Assembly: GCF_921293095.1 (NCBI RefSeq)
Contig: NC_060252.1
Span: 43,648,881-43,712,880, forward strand
DNA: 64,000 nucleotides
Direction: 5' to 3'
Source: Ischnura elegans
Lineage: Eukaryota > Arthropoda > Insecta > Odonata > Coenagrionidae
Below are positions 12,111 through 24,762 of the stretch, piece after piece. Numbering within the stretch: position 1 is the first letter of the stretch; each line of letters starts with the position of its first letter. The translations under genes were made by a program, and so were the position numbers. The notes beneath the pieces are model-generated. The model was not told the DNA's origin. It saw only the letters and a list, made by a program, of their open reading frames with translations, and searched no databases.

Positions 12111-12659
12111 CAGTAGAACCTCGGATAACGACCACAATCCCTTCCAGAAAGCTGGTCGTTATCCGAAATGTTTGCTATCTGAAACAATTTTCCCCATTAG
12201 AAATAAAGGAAATAGGAATAATTGGTTCCTAGCTCCTATTGACTCGCTATAACATGAAATTTACAGACTCTATAGGTATTGTATTATATTGTATTACTTG
12301 TAATCTTACTATTGTAGACATTGTATCGTAACATAGTATTGTAGAATCGACATATATTTCAAAATTTTGAAGTAAGTGATGAGGTTTACGACAACATTTT
12401 GAGACTACCTGCTAAAAGGTCCGTATATTTTCAGGTTATTTTTATTTCTGGCAATTAATTAATTCCAAGGTATAGGAATTTCGATTGTATTACTTTGTAT
12501 CCACTTGGGATCGCACAGAACCGAACACGAACATGGCCGCTATACATCTGTTCCCTAACCGAAATTTTGTTCGCTACTCGAGGCAAATTTTTAGCGAAAG
12601 TTTTGGTCGTTATACGAATAGTTCGTTATCAGAGGCGTTCGCTAACCGAGGTTTCAATG
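12111..12659. mobile_element. pogo/mariner-type MITE with TA target duplication
   Basis: The left end is CAGTAGAACCTCGGATAACG and the right end is the inverse of CATTGAAACCTCGGTTAGCG, both bordered by TA (12109-12110, 12660-12661). TA duplication and this CAGTRRAACCTCGG terminus fit the Tc1/mariner-pogo superfamily. The 549-base interior has no transposase frame. Confidence 0.7.
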
Positions 12660-12930
12660 TATAAGCATTAAGCCATTTCTCCCAACTATCCGGATAAGAT
12701 AGGACGCCTCACCTCTGCGGGAGAGGTGCCCTATTCAGGTCTAACTGAATTTAGTCTGAATAAAAAAAATTACGTGATATTACATTTTAATTAACTTGAA
12801 ATTAGGGTATAACTTAACTTTTAATTTAAAATTAATACGCAATCTAAATAAAACGCATTAATAGCATCATTTGCAAAAATATTGCCCGAAATTGCATAAT
12901 TTCAGAGGAAAATATCCATTAAGTTTTCTT

Positions 12931-13069
12931 CGAAATTCGTATACCTATGCATTTATAAATGCCAGAAATAAAAATAACCTGAAATAATACGGGACCTTAT
13001 AACGGGTAGTCTCAAAATGTTGTCGTAAACCTCATCACTTGCTTCAAAATTTTTAAATATATGTCGATT
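12931..13069 (-). repeat. Inverted second copy of the MITE interior
   Basis: This matches 12345-12484 in reverse complement over about 139 bases with roughly 88 percent identity (shared AGTCTCAAAATGTTGTCG, TAAACCTCATCACTT). It lies outside the right end of the MITE, so it is either a remnant of a second inverted copy or shows that the interior is an independent repeat. Confidence 0.7.
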
Positions 13070-14001
13070 ATCCGGTATCAAGTTCTTTTCGTGGTTTAAT
13101 GTTAGAAAAATGAAAGCTTTTCAAAAAGAGATCAACAAATTAAAAATCAATGCGACATAACACTGGAAATTTTTAAGGAAGTTAAAATAAAAGGAACTAA
13201 ATAATTAATTATGATATAAAAACCGACAACGTAAAAAACTGCAGCATTTATTAGGCAAGGAACGCAATGCCGAAAATAAAGAAAACATCACTGATCAAAA
13301 GAACGTAGGCGCATAAAAGGGAAAATACTCGTGCCTTCCATTATTGTCAGTCTTTCCAATCAAAATCAACTGATGGCAAGGACATTTTAATTTCATATTA
13401 ATATAGAAGAAAAATTAAATATGGCAAAAAACTCTGAAATAATTAAGCTACATAGTACATTGAAATCTCAATTACGTATAAATCATCGAATACGGAATAA
13501 TCTTCTTCACAGATGGAAACTCGCATTCCTATTTAAATATGCGTTGCCAATGACAAGGGATCATTTCACAAGAAAGCTCCATAAATATAGGTACACATGA
13601 AAAAGTATTGATTTCCAGCTGATGAGGTATGAAACTGATTTAAATTCCATCGAAATATCTTTCAAAAATTAAAAAAATAGAAAAATCGAAATTACGAAAG
13701 AAATCAAATGTTTATCAATCATAAGAGGGTTTGAGGCTTCATATTGGTAGAACAAAAAGATAAAATTATACTCATTGTAAAAAAAAAGCTTTTACGACGA
13801 TTTAGTGATTTTTAGGCATCTTGCATGGGATTTCTTTTCATGAAATATCTACTTCCCTTTGCTTGACATCAGAGTTCCTATGCTATTATATTTTATGTTA
13901 TTTTATTTATCTTCAATTCTCCAAAAACAGTGCGTTTTAGGCCTTTACAGAAAGAGAATATGACGTGTAACAACTTATGACAATCACAAACAACCATGCC
14001 C
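13070..14001. other. No recognisable feature
   Basis: AT-rich, with no frames of note. Confidence 0.4.
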
Positions 14002-14110
14002 CGCATAGGGACTAGATAACCAAGCAGGATTCGAACCCACGAACTACTGTTTGTCAGGCGAAGAATTTGCCACCAAGGCAGGCAATAATGATAATTTCAT
14101 CTATACTTAT
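14002..14110 (-). repeat. tRNA-derived SINE
   Basis: Read on the minus strand, a B box GGGTTCGAATCC is preceded at tRNA-like distance by TTGGTGGCAAATTCTTCG, a plausible A box. It is not a foldable tRNA. Transcription would be by RNA polymerase III, with mobilisation by a LINE. Confidence 0.55.
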
Positions 14111-14141
14111 CGACTGAATTTAGGATTATGTCTGTCCTTTC

Positions 14142-14275
14142 TTGCAATTAAGATGTTGTACACGCACATACATCCATGCCTTGGATGGGAGAATATCCAC
14201 CCAGACGGTATTCGAACCCGTGTCCCCAGGAATAGCTCGCAAGGGCTTTACCCCGCCGCCACTAAGGCATGCATT
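14142..14275 (-). repeat. tRNA-derived SINE, same family as 24763-24960
   Basis: The minus strand reads CCTTAGTGGCGGCGGGGTAA, then a B box ACGGGTTCGAATACC, then TGGATATTCTCCCATCCA and CATGGATGTATGTGCG. The copy at 24763 on the plus strand has the same order. Confidence 0.65.
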
Positions 14276-16118
14276 ACGAAATATCCAGCATTATTTCCTA
14301 TACCAGAATAAAAAAACTACGTCAAAGTAATAGCGGTCACAAAGCATGAAATTGACAACGGTCCTCCAGTGCGACCTTGTGGTGTTCGCGCACGGATAAG
14401 AATGGCCCAAAAAAGACAGTTCTTGCACAAGTCTACGGCGTCGTGAGAGACAATTTTCTAATTCTTTTCCTTTTGGAACACCTAATGCATCGAAGTTCAC
14501 CACAACTGATGAAAAAAAAACTATGAAAAAGCACTCAAAACTTCGTAATTTTACAGCGAGAATAAAATATATGTGTACAAGTATCCAGGTACGCCAAAAC
14601 AAATAATTAGCGTTTTATTGTCGAATATTAAAAGGAGAAACCAGATAGGAGGCAGAGAGAGAAAGAGAGTAGTGCCAAAACTCGAGTCGCCGAGATAGCG
14701 TAAAAACAAAATCAACTGAAATTATCCATCTATTTAGCAGAAAATAGAGGTTTTCCCTTGAATGGGCATAAAAATATTTCACTAATGCTTGCCTCACTGG
14801 CCTTCATTAATGGCTAGCGTAAGGTAGGTGACGATAATTCTCTTTATAAAAATGATCTCTTTTCATTAATTGTCTTGGATGCGATTTATTTTTGGCCATG
14901 ATCGAAAAACACATACCTGGAATCTTTTTAAATATCTTCATGTATCTTTCTAGAATATATCAAAATTTAAAAAAGTTGAACTTTTCAAAATTTAAAAATT
15001 TAAGTAGTGATAACAGAGAAAATCATAAATGGCTTTGATATTGAGCCCTAGGATAGGTGTAAAATAGGAAGTTCAGTTTCAGAATTTCATAAATTAAAAA
15101 AAAATTAAAATTAAAGGCCACTCCAAACAGCAAAATATAATAAAGTTTTCATTTTCGTTGACGCTATAAGCCTTGACCAATTGATCTGATGGTTTTTCGT
15201 CGTGATTCGATAATTAATCGTGGTGAATAAATTCTTCAATAGCTCTTCAGGTTTAAATGATATTTTAGGAAATAATAGTTAGTATATCTGTGTAATGAGG
15301 CGACTTAGTTTTCCTCGGGCGGAATAAACCAACATAGAAATAAACGAAATTGCGCAAGAGCCTATTTTTACTGAATTCTTTCAACTGATTTTTCATTAAT
15401 CTCGCATGAAAATTTCCCTTACCTGTTCCGAAGGCTAGAGCAAATTTAAATTGATGAAACAGTAAACATTCACATGGTATTTATACGAGAACAAAGTTGA
15501 CCCCGAAATTCAACCGAATCGCCGCATTTAGAATGCGTGACATACTGCCAATCGTCGTCTTTTGAAGGCAGTAGGCTAAAAGGTGACATGCAAGTGGCGA
15601 CGCTTGGAAGGCTCAGAATACTGACATCGTGAGCTTCACGCATACAACTCGTGGGATGCCGCAGTCACGTGGGAGGGGTCCTCACGTGGGACGGAAGCAC
15701 ATTAATTGGAAAAAAGGAACACCCTCTGCAGCCACCTGATTGAAACAATCGCCTCCCGTCATCTCCTCACCAGTCTACCACATCCGCCCTCCCTCCCACG
15801 ACCTTCCGGTCCCGTCTTAAGGCAGAAACTGGCAGAGATCACACAGTAGGGATGAAAATAAGGATTAACTACGTCAAAGCTAACCCTGAAGAAGAGACTC
15901 AAACGACTAGAGAAGCTATATACGACGGCAGTTTTTTTACAACCTCCGACCGCTCAGCAAAAACACCGTACAAGCGACAGGCGGGTACTGCGCGGATAGG
16001 GCAAATGCGCTTCCTACGCACCACACACTCAAGTCATTTCTGACAGTAAGATGTTAGTTTAAGGTTAATGACAGTCCCATTATCTACACTGCCTCAATTG
16101 ATTCTTACGCCAAGTGTG
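14276..16118. other. No recognisable feature
   Basis: AT-rich to about 15500. A GC-richer part at 15500-15850 contains two CACGTGGGA motifs (about 15666-15692) and pyrimidine-rich runs; it could be regulatory, but there is no independent support. Confidence 0.35.
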
Positions 16119-16481
16119 CACTGCGTACTATGTGAAACATTGCGTCCATTCCCATTCAAATCGATGACTTCTGGGAGTGGCAACGCCCGTCATCTCAGCG
16201 CTGAAGCAGCCCAACTGCTCCTTGAGCAATTTCAACGGGACATTTTCGATCACCCACCGTGCAACGCCGACCTAGTGCCGGGGGACTTCCATCTTTACGC
16301 TGAAATGAAGATGTGACTAGATGGCAAGCCTTTTGAAACGGGCGGTGAGCTTCCGGACAAAGGTAAAATTCATTGGAAGCCATTGGCGGCAACATCCTGG
16401 GAAGAAGGTATAGTAAAGCTTGTCCATAGGCACTACCAATTTCTCAATCGCCGAGTTAATTATGTCGAAAGTACACCATAA
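16119..16481 (+). pseudogene. mariner-family transposase, C-terminal fragment with one in-frame stop
   Basis: The frame reads LCETLR, then SGSGNARHLSAEAAQLLLEQF, FDHPPCNADLVPGDFHLYAEM, a stop at 16315-16317, then LDGKPFE, VHRHYQFLNRRVNYVE and a terminal stop at 16479. The order matches the end of mariner transposases: the YCETL block, the HDNARPHSA block with its catalytic Asp, the SPDLAPSDFHLF block with the last catalytic Asp, and the NYVE tail. Between CETLR and NARHL about 15-20 residues are missing and the HD of the second catalytic motif reads SG. The enzyme would cut and paste mariner DNA at TA sites; this copy is dead through the stop, the deletion and the lost catalytic residue. No 5' half or inverted terminal repeat was found. 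Confidence 0.85.
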
Positions 16482-17638
16482 GGGAGCTCAATACTTAGCT
16501 GTGAAATAGTTTTTAATCATTCTCTTTATCTTTTCTTCGTGACCTATCGGATCTTGAAAAAAAGAACGGCCCTCATTATATAAAATTGACTTCCGACCAC
16601 TCACTGACAGATTCACTCATCTATACAAATGTTTGGGTTAAACGAAACGAGATACGACAAGAAAAAAGCCTCACCCCTTGAAATACATAGCAGAAACATT
16701 TCACTAGTAAATAAGACACAGAATAGATACTAGCTTGGCTAAATACCTTATATTTATAAAAATATAAAAGATATGGAAATATTTTCAAGTAATCACAACA
16801 TTTTAACAAGATGAAAAATTTACGTAATAGCCTTATCAATGAAGTGGACAATCCCAAACACACATACCTTGAGATAGTCGGGAATCCACTTAGGTGGATT
16901 TCAATCCCGTTACTAGTTGAAAACAAGAAGACTCAATCCCAACTCCACTGAGGCCGATAAAAATAATATACATACACGTAGCCGATAGCTAGAGAATTAT
17001 ATTTCCACCGTGGAATTTACGTAATTAAGAATTGCTCTCGCAGAAATTCTAGCAAGAAAAAGACAAGGATATGATGGCGTACGCAAGTTTTTCCCCCTTT
17101 CCTAATAATAGTAAAATCTAACTGATAATACCTTTAATGCGTACAGTAGGTAGTGAAGCCTAGTAAAATGTGAAGAACAATGATTATCACACGAAATGGA
17201 AAAGCATTTAATGATTTAGACAAAATTATGCTCCATTCTTATTTCAAAGAAATATTGAATGTTTTTTTAATTAACTTAAAAATCAATCAAAAATTCGTCA
17301 AGGGCAATGAATCATTAGCTTAAAAAATAAAATCATTGAGTTTTTCAATGCGTTACACATACACTGTTGCATAAACAATTAAAAACTTGAGGAATCTAAT
17401 TACATTACATCGAATTAATGCAAAAGTCCAATGTTCTCTTATTTGCACTAATAAGTTAGCTGACAACCTTACCTCACAGAGCCCAAAGCTATTAAATGGA
17501 AAATTAACAGAATACGCGGTAGGTAAATGTTATTATTTCGTCAGCTCTAAATTTATTTATAGCTTATATTATATTTCTACATACTTAAGATCAGTCAGAT
17601 TTCTCCGTCTCCAAACGAGCCAAACTTACATTGAATCA
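16482..17638. other. Possible mariner 3' untranslated remnant, then nothing recognised
   Basis: 16482-16590 may be the trailing part of the mariner copy. The rest is AT-rich without motifs. Confidence 0.35.
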
Positions 17639-17726
17639 GTATTGTGGCGAGTCAAACAGGAAGTACAATGCACCCGCGCTGATCAGCGTCGGTGCGTTGT
17701 ACTTCCTGTTTGACTCGCCACAATAC
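17639..17726. repeat. 88-base hairpin
   Basis: GTATTGTGGCGAGTCAAACA is answered by TGTTTGACTCGCCACAATAC. The two 44-base halves differ at only about three positions near the centre (GATC). There is no loop, so the element is effectively a palindrome; most likely a foldback MITE or two inverted element ends joined. Confidence 0.85.
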
Positions 17727-18623
17727 CCCCTTGGCAGTGACAAAACCTATGTTTTGAGCCATCGATATGTTAAATTATTTACGAGTTACAAAAAGTTATT
17801 TTCTCGAAGCATGCCCTGATTATCTTCATCTATAAGATAAGAAAAATCAGCATTCCTGGAAGAGAGTCATCTGTTGTCGCGGAAACGATAACAACAGTAA
17901 CATCACATTAACACGCCTTCGTTGATAACGAGGCAGTCTTTCGTCAATTAGCGCTTATTATCTCGCTGCGTGTGATGAAAGCTTAATGGTTCGCCAGACC
18001 ATCTCGAGTCAAAGTTCCAAACGGCATGTAATTAATCGACTCTCGTCATAAAATATGGCTGTTTGTTGACAACAGAGCAGCGCTTTCGCGCTTACGGAAA
18101 TATCGAGGAGATGACCTAGGCTGAGGTCGGCGAGAACGTGGGAATGTCAGCGAAAACAAGTTCAACGATCCAATACCTTAGCGCTAAAAAATTCTCATAA
18201 AACAAATCCGCTAAATAAATGTCACAGATGATAACGTCGCACTAAAACGCTCGAACTGCTATTTCTGCCCTTGCAATCAGAAGCATCTACGCTGGATTTA
18301 CTCTAATATAAGTAATAGGTAGTATATAAAATATGTAGTCAAGACCATTCAAAAGTTAACTAAGACCCAGGGCAGGAAACTTGGAATACTACATTTCTGG
18401 CATCCACCATCAGCCAAATCACCTTCCATCTTCTGTTATATCCTACATCCATTTCAACTTATATTTTTTCAACACACATGGAAACATCGCATTGGGTCTA
18501 AGCAGCATTCCCATTAGAGCCTAAGGTAATTTGAAGATTTTAAAAAGCCACTTTAAAAAAACATTTAAAGCTAAATTTCTGAGGAATTTATTACCATGGT
18601 GCATTTTCCTCATATCTGAATAG
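17727..18623. other. No recognisable feature
   Basis: Mixed AT-rich sequence. The part near 18060-18140 is richer in CpG. No frame of interest. Confidence 0.4.
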
Positions 18624-18886
18624 CATAGACGTTGACGGGAGCAAAGAAGCCGAGAGCGGAAGCGATTGAAATGTGGCGCAACTGAAGAATGATGAACATC
18701 AAAGTGATAGACCGAGTGAGTAATGAGGGAACGCTAAGAAGAACAAGAGAAAAGAGAAGATTCTTAAAAGCTTATCATGAGACAAGATGGTCCGATAGAT
18801 ACAATTTCATCCACAAGGATAAAAAAGAACGTCCCATGAGAGCCAAGAATAGGTTTATAGGTAAAGATTTAAAAGAAGTTGAATAG
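18624..18886 (+). pseudogene. RTE-like LINE C-terminal coding fragment, degenerate
   Basis: It is homologous at DNA level to 29815-30090: AGACGTTGACG, AGAAGCCGAGAGCGGAAGCG, TTGAAATGTGGCGC, GAAGAATGATGA, then the frame IDRVSNEGTLRRTREKRRFLK. The better-preserved copy reads IDRVSNQEVLRRVGEKRSLLK there. Frameshifts separate the first part from the 65-residue open part. Confidence 0.7.
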
Positions 18887-19054
18887 AAGACACACGTTAA
18901 AGTGGAAAGTTTATAAGGGAGGAAAGCTATATCAAAATAAAGACAGGAATGGTGGCCTAAGATTTGCATATAAATCTACATAATACACCGCATTCAGTTT
19001 CAATGGGCTGGATTAACTTGATAAATTCGGGAAGGATTTTTTCTCGGACGACGT

Positions 19055-19230
19055 GAAACATATCCTTCGTTTGCCGTCGCACTGGGGTAGACGTGATCAC
19101 GAGAAGAAAATTGGGGAAGTAGTCTGCAGAACAGAGAGATTTAAGGTGTCATTCTTCCTTCGTAATATTACGGGTGGCAATGGTGTCTCGATTGATAAAT
19201 TAAATGTCGTTCCTCGCCAGGGCGATTGCA
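19055..19230 (+). pseudogene. CR1/Jockey-like LINE C-terminal fragment
   Basis: The frame reads RRDHEKKIGEVVCRTERFKVSFFLRNI. It parallels the end block DRKLREIFCQTDRYWSSFLP of the LINE at 56035-56523 (minus) and other copies here. This block precedes the stop of that LINE family. The fragment is short and isolated. Confidence 0.5.
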
Positions 19231-19317
19231 TTGCATTTTAATATTTTCCAACCTTAGAGCTATACCAATATATATTTATATGGTTGGAATTATATTGGAA
19301 TTATTAGCTATAGAAAT

Positions 19318-19470
19318 TACTCACCGTTGGCAAGTTTTGCCTTCGAATGAATGTGGATGCATATTTTATTATCATGCGTAATATTTTTATGCCATAAGGC
19401 GGGCATGTGGGGGTCCTGTTTCAAGTTCCATGCTGGTGATTTATCAGAACATGCCAACAATCCTAGAGAT
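19318..19470 (+). repeat. SINE-like repeat (family C), 5' part
   Basis: The start TTGGCAAGTTTTGCCTTCG, the middle ATGCGTAATATTTTTATG and the CATGCTGGTGAT block match copies at 30420, 31397, 47343 (minus), 57690 and 58028. The shared 3' tail is absent or decayed here. Confidence 0.65.
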
Positions 19471-20009
19471 GGTTCACAAATTTTTAGACTCTTAAAAATG
19501 GGCAGTTCCAGGAGGATCTTGGATACTAGAAATTACTATGTGTAACATTTGTATTGTAAAATTTAATTTTATAAGAACCAATGAAATATGGTGCGCGTAG
19601 TAAGGGTTATTTGACTACAACATAGAAGCTACTGATGTCTTATTGCACGAGGGAAACCCACTCGGCGAAATATTTCTCATAATATATCGTTTCTGTATTG
19701 CGGTTCTAAGAATACATTCTTCCAGTCACTACGAAAGGTGCCTGTTCTTCATTGCTTAATGAACCCTAGCCCAGCATGAAGTCTAGGAGTATCCAACGGA
19801 TCACAACCTAATTACCGTAAAAGCTATGTAGCAGTTTTTGACGAGTAATACCATTTTCTTCCATAATACACAATTTCACAAATTAATCTCTTTGCACCAG
19901 ATACTATATTTTTTGCCGCGTTTTCGAGGTGCAGCCTGACGAGTGCTAGATGATCATTTGTCAAAAATTACTACGATAATCGTAGTAATGTAACTTAATT
20001 AATTAGGAA

Positions 20010-20625
20010 TTTAGGGCAGGAAAGTATAACTGATCGAAGGAAAATATTTTAAAAAATATTTTGCAAAATTTTCGAGTAGAATACTTTTTGCTTGACGTTC
20101 ACGATATTTTGAAAGAGTATAGTAATTATTGTAGAAATGATCGCAAGGATGAGATTGAGGGAATATACTGCAGAACCGATAGAACTAAGATGCCGTTTTT
20201 TACCGCGTGTAATTAGGGACGATAATACCTGCCATAATTTAGCTCAATGATGGCTTGACTTGGGTTTGGTAAAATAGGCTCTGCCTGCATAGTCAATAAC
20301 TTACTGTAATAGTCTATATTAACTATCTATATGCATTTCTTGGAATGTTATGTTGGCAACTCAGAAATAAATCTGTTATTTTGCTAACTGTTCGTTTTAT
20401 TTTACTAACTAATAGTTTTAATTTCATGGTAGTATTTTTGTGTCCTTAGCTCTCTCCCAGTTTCTGGTCTGACCGCGTGTCGTTGTCCTATGTGCTTGGC
20501 CTTTGTCCAGCAAGCGAGCGTGTGTCTCATTAACGCTAAGAAGAATGCTGCATGCCTAATGTAGAATCACCCTATGCCACACGCCCTGGTACTGTACCTC
20601 GTAGACGTAGATTATATGATATTTA
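20010..20625 (+). mobile_element. CR1/Jockey-like LINE 3' end: last coding part, 3' untranslated region and tail
   Basis: 20031-20220 is the decayed C-terminal coding part; its EYTAEPIELRCRFLP-type reading and DNA match the minus-strand copy at 35930-36150. The untranslated part runs through TAGCTCTCTCCCAGTTTCTG, GACCGCGTGTCGTTGTCCTA and TGTGCTTGGCC, to the tail ATCACCCTATGCC...CTCGTAGACGTAGAT. The same coding-to-tail order occurs at 35510-36693, which is why I treat the GACCGCGTGTCGTTG repeat as the LINE's own 3' untranslated region and not a separate SINE. Confidence 0.7.
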
Positions 20626-20879
20626 GTTCGCTTCTTGGTGGACTCCCCTTCAGTTAATGCAAACAATGCAATAGCCACTGCTCCGATTCCCTGATTCGAT
20701 GTTTTATGTATTTGTATTCTTTAATATCACGGATTTCATTCTGGGCATATTTAATGTATCTGATTCCCGTTAGATTATATTATTTTGTTTTCTTGTTACA
20801 TATTTTCTTGTTATTGGACCACTACAAATTGGCAATATTGATTTATGTGAGCTTTTGAAATAAATAAATACATAAATAA

Positions 20880-21260
20880 ATAAATTTACGGAACCCAATC
20901 CTTCCACGCCCTAGCAATCAGGGAAATATGCAAGGTTCGTTTGGCCTATTTGCAGCGACCTCCGCGTCTTGGTCCTTTGAGATAGCTGGGGGCGCGACTG
21001 TTTCGCATCAGTCCTTCCGATCCTCGGCACTTTCTATGGATCCTACCCCTCCTTCTCTACCCTTCCCCTCGACTGCTCAACCTTCGCAAACGCCTCACTT
21101 TCACTCTCTCTCTCTCTCTGTTTCCCTCCTAGACCGATGAGATTACGAGTCAAGTGAGGTCACAAGCGGAGGGAGGATAGTCGCGAGGCATGCCTTTCCA
21201 TCTCGAGGGCGGGGACGGAAAGACCTAAGCCAACGCAGCCAACGGAATCACTTCCAATGG
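20880..21260. other. GC-rich patch, function unknown
   Basis: Noticeably richer in G+C and CpG than the surroundings, with a CT microsatellite (21104-21120). The plus-strand frame here has no domain. It may be regulatory or part of an unrecognised exon. Confidence 0.3.
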
Positions 21261-24200
21261 CTCGTCACTAGAGACAATTGGGTAATGGGGAATCGCAATG
21301 AAAATATTATCACATATCATATCATACGCTGAGAATAGGTAGAATAATAGTAACCTAGTGTGTGGACAGAAACGCACTTTCATTATGTATACTACAAGTT
21401 AAGTCAGGGTTACTTGCAGCATGTTGTGTCTTATAACGTCCTCCCTCCCCTTCCGAATTGTACTTCCTCTTCAATTCAAAATAATTGCTTGCAACACGAT
21501 CATAATTGGCTTATTATTATTAAAGTATTTTATCGATTAAGATAGGTTTCTGTGGAGTACTGAAGAGCCCTTCTGGCAGCCTCCCCTTCCTTCGTTTACT
21601 GCCCTCTTCAATTCAGAATAAGGCCTACTCCTTCTCATCCTATCTATCCTCAGTTAATTATCCACAATCTTTATTCCGTCACCCACCATTTCTAGCACTT
21701 AGTCGTTCCTCTTCCTCAATGTCCACTTCACCTGCTTCATTCTGTTTCATACCTACATCACGACAAAATGCAAGACACGGTGGGCGAGGAGAGTAAATTT
21801 CTACATGAGATACGAAGGAGGCATGCGAACCCTAAGTATGCGAAGAAAGGGTGAAAGGAGAATAGAATTTATAATTAGAATGAATGAGAATATGCCTCAT
21901 TATGAAAAGTATACGGAAGCACAATTTGGGGATGTGAAACAGGCCGGGGTGTCTCGTATATTACTCCATGTAAACCTACTTTAACCGGAGGAATAGCTGA
22001 AGTTATTCATTTCCTGTTACTACCGCAACAATCTCAAAGAGAGCAGATATTACCGCAGAACAATATGAGAATCTATTAAAATTTCCCGGAAAGAAAATTT
22101 TACTTTAAGCAATGAAATAAGAACATTTAGATGGCAACAATCAGTCATGTCAATTTTATTTGCCTAAAAATTATTCTGAAAAAAAAAATAATGTAACAAA
22201 AACACTGGACCGGAAGGGGCATAAGGGGAGGAAAGAAAAAAATCCAATGGACAGAAACAATCAAATTACGAAGTTTGGGGTGTGGCTATGAGGCAGAGCG
22301 GAAGTTGCTGAGGGAAAATCGAAGGATAAAGAGAACGTGAAAAGGAAAGGCAATGAGAGGAAGTATGACGCTGAAGGTCGAGAGACACGGAAGATAGGGA
22401 CGCAACGGGAAAGGCAACGAACAAGAATAAAAATGAAGAAAAGGGCGTATCGAAAGTAGCCGAGGCAATAATGATAAGAGAAAAAAGGAACCGGACGAAA
22501 AGGCAAAAAAATAGCATGGAGTGTAAAAAAATATGCACACAAACGAATTTTGAGTGAAGAGGATGCATCAATCTTTCCCAACCGGTCGAATTTAATGCTG
22601 GTTGAATTAATTAATTTTGAAAAAAAGTAATCGTTTTGAAAATTTTTGGGCATATACCGTTGAACTACGCCAAAAATTTGCGTTTCTTCGATATGAACAA
22701 TTGACATCGGAGAAAATATCAAAGAAAAATTTTTAACTTTGAGATACAGACTGATGACAATCACAATTATGACCATCCACACTGGAAAAATTACCCCAAC
22801 TCATTGAACCTCAAGTTTTGTTCCCTTGATGCTATAACAACCTACCATTGCCCGCTAAAATACAATGTATACTTGTAGCGGGGGAAATACCTACTTTGGA
22901 AACCTTCCTCCACATGTATTTGCACTATTAATGCTAAAAAATATTTACCAATAAGAAGCTAAAGGCACTATTCCATCAACCTATTGAGAGATGACTAGTT
23001 ACCTACAGGAGAGCAGTTTTTAATTTCATGTACGTCACCGTACGAAAATTCCGCTCTAGCGTACCATTACTTCGCATGAGACTCATTGCTAAATAGTTTA
23101 AGACAGCTCCTAACATCATTACTCTTCGTTGCCAGGCCTCGTAATGAATACAATAATAAAAATAAATTGCTCTAACCTCTCCACATGCATGCAGGTATGA
23201 CTCCTTCAAGTGAAGCCTGTCGCGGTCTTCTGGAACACCCTTAAGTCTTTCACCAGCGTATTCATCAATCTTTTCTGAGCAAACAATTAACTATACTTCA
23301 CCGTCATTCACAAAAATCTTTAGACCAGTTTCCACCTCCACAGGTCACATCCTGGAGAAAACAATGAGAAATTGTAGTCTCCCCTAAATGATCTGAAGAA
23401 TTCAAAGCCGAATGAGAGCTTGAAATAAATTAATGTAAAATATCACGGATTGTACTTATACTACTATCAACCCAAGCTTACACAAGGAAAAATCGCTGAG
23501 ACAATAAGTTATCTACATCAATGTCGGATTTATTACTGAATTTGATTATCAAAGTGTTCATGTAAATTTAAAAATTAAGTTCCTTTCTACTTGCGGCAGC
23601 AAATCTCTATCGATTCTTTAAATAGCGGTTAAGATCGAAAGATATTATATAAGGCAAACATTTTGAACTTGCCTTCGAAGTGCATAGAAACAGTAACATA
23701 ATGGGAACATTTTGAGTAAATTTTAATGTAAAAATAAAAACTTCTTCAATAATAAGACAAGAATATACTCGTTTCATCTTTGATAGCATTTGGTAAAATA
23801 AATTTAGAAATTTCAACGCCTGCTCTAAAACCCGCCATTTGGATCAAGTCATTATTTAAATCCTAGGATTTGAAAACGTTCTATTTGGTCCATCCACCAT
23901 GTGTATCAATTGAAAATTACTTTACACCAAATTATACATTTTACGATTTTCCGCCGTGTCGACTGTCGCATATTTGCAAAGCTAACAGAAAAAGATAACT
24001 GACCAAGGAATAGATGAAATTCCAATATCGCACGAGCTCTTCCTTTTGGCATTCCAAACGGATAAAAATTACATCTTGTGAAGGCTAAAGAATAGCTTTT
24101 CAGACATGTTCTCGGGCTACCCGAGATAAGAAATCACAAAAATAACGAGGTGAGCTCATTTCAGGAGACCTGAACAGGAATTTAGTGAGGTCACGGCCAG

Positions 24201-24762
24201 AAAACGAAGGATAAAAATTTTTGCAATACCCTGCAATTAAGAGAGATAAATAGGGCTATTACTATCACTCATCGAGGAAATACTTGAACGAAAACTAATT
24301 CATTACTCCCCTCTCCCAAATGATAAATGGGAATCAGCGAAGGCCAGTCTAAATTTAACCACATTAAGGCTACGCAGTCTGAACAGTTTCAGGGAAAAAA
24401 TATCAATTCGTTCAATATATTTCTACATTAGGCTGCAGATTTTTTTTTCAGACGAGCACGAAAATAATAGACATGATCATTGGATTTTAATTACTTGCAG
24501 ACCGCACATCTGTGACGATATCAACCGTGAGGAAAAAGGAAGAAAATGAAAAGCGTTCACTGGGAAAAAATAAGCGAAAATGTTTGCACGGAGAATGGCA
24601 CTCGACAGACTAATGATAAAGCAGTGAGAAGGATGACCAGGGAAGATTACGAAACTTCAAAATCCAATATCGTAGACGGATGATGTAAGCCCTCTTTTGA
24701 CTCCTTAACCTCCATTTTAAGACCCAGTGTTCTTAAATTAATACCAAAGAATAGATGAAATC
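21261..24762. other. No gene recognised; purine-rich tract at 22200-22560
   Basis: A strongly purine-biased plus strand over about 350 bases produces long minus-strand frames rich in Phe, Ser and Leu; I read these as composition artefacts. A small hairpin (CCCGCTAAAATACA / TATACTTGTAGCGGG) lies near 22853-22884. The remainder is AT-rich without motifs. Confidence 0.4.

Noticed and set aside
22261..22782. 173-codon minus-strand open frame
   Set aside because: Its Phe/Ser/Leu-rich content follows directly from a purine-rich plus strand; no domain, no start context, and overlapping open frames in other phases.
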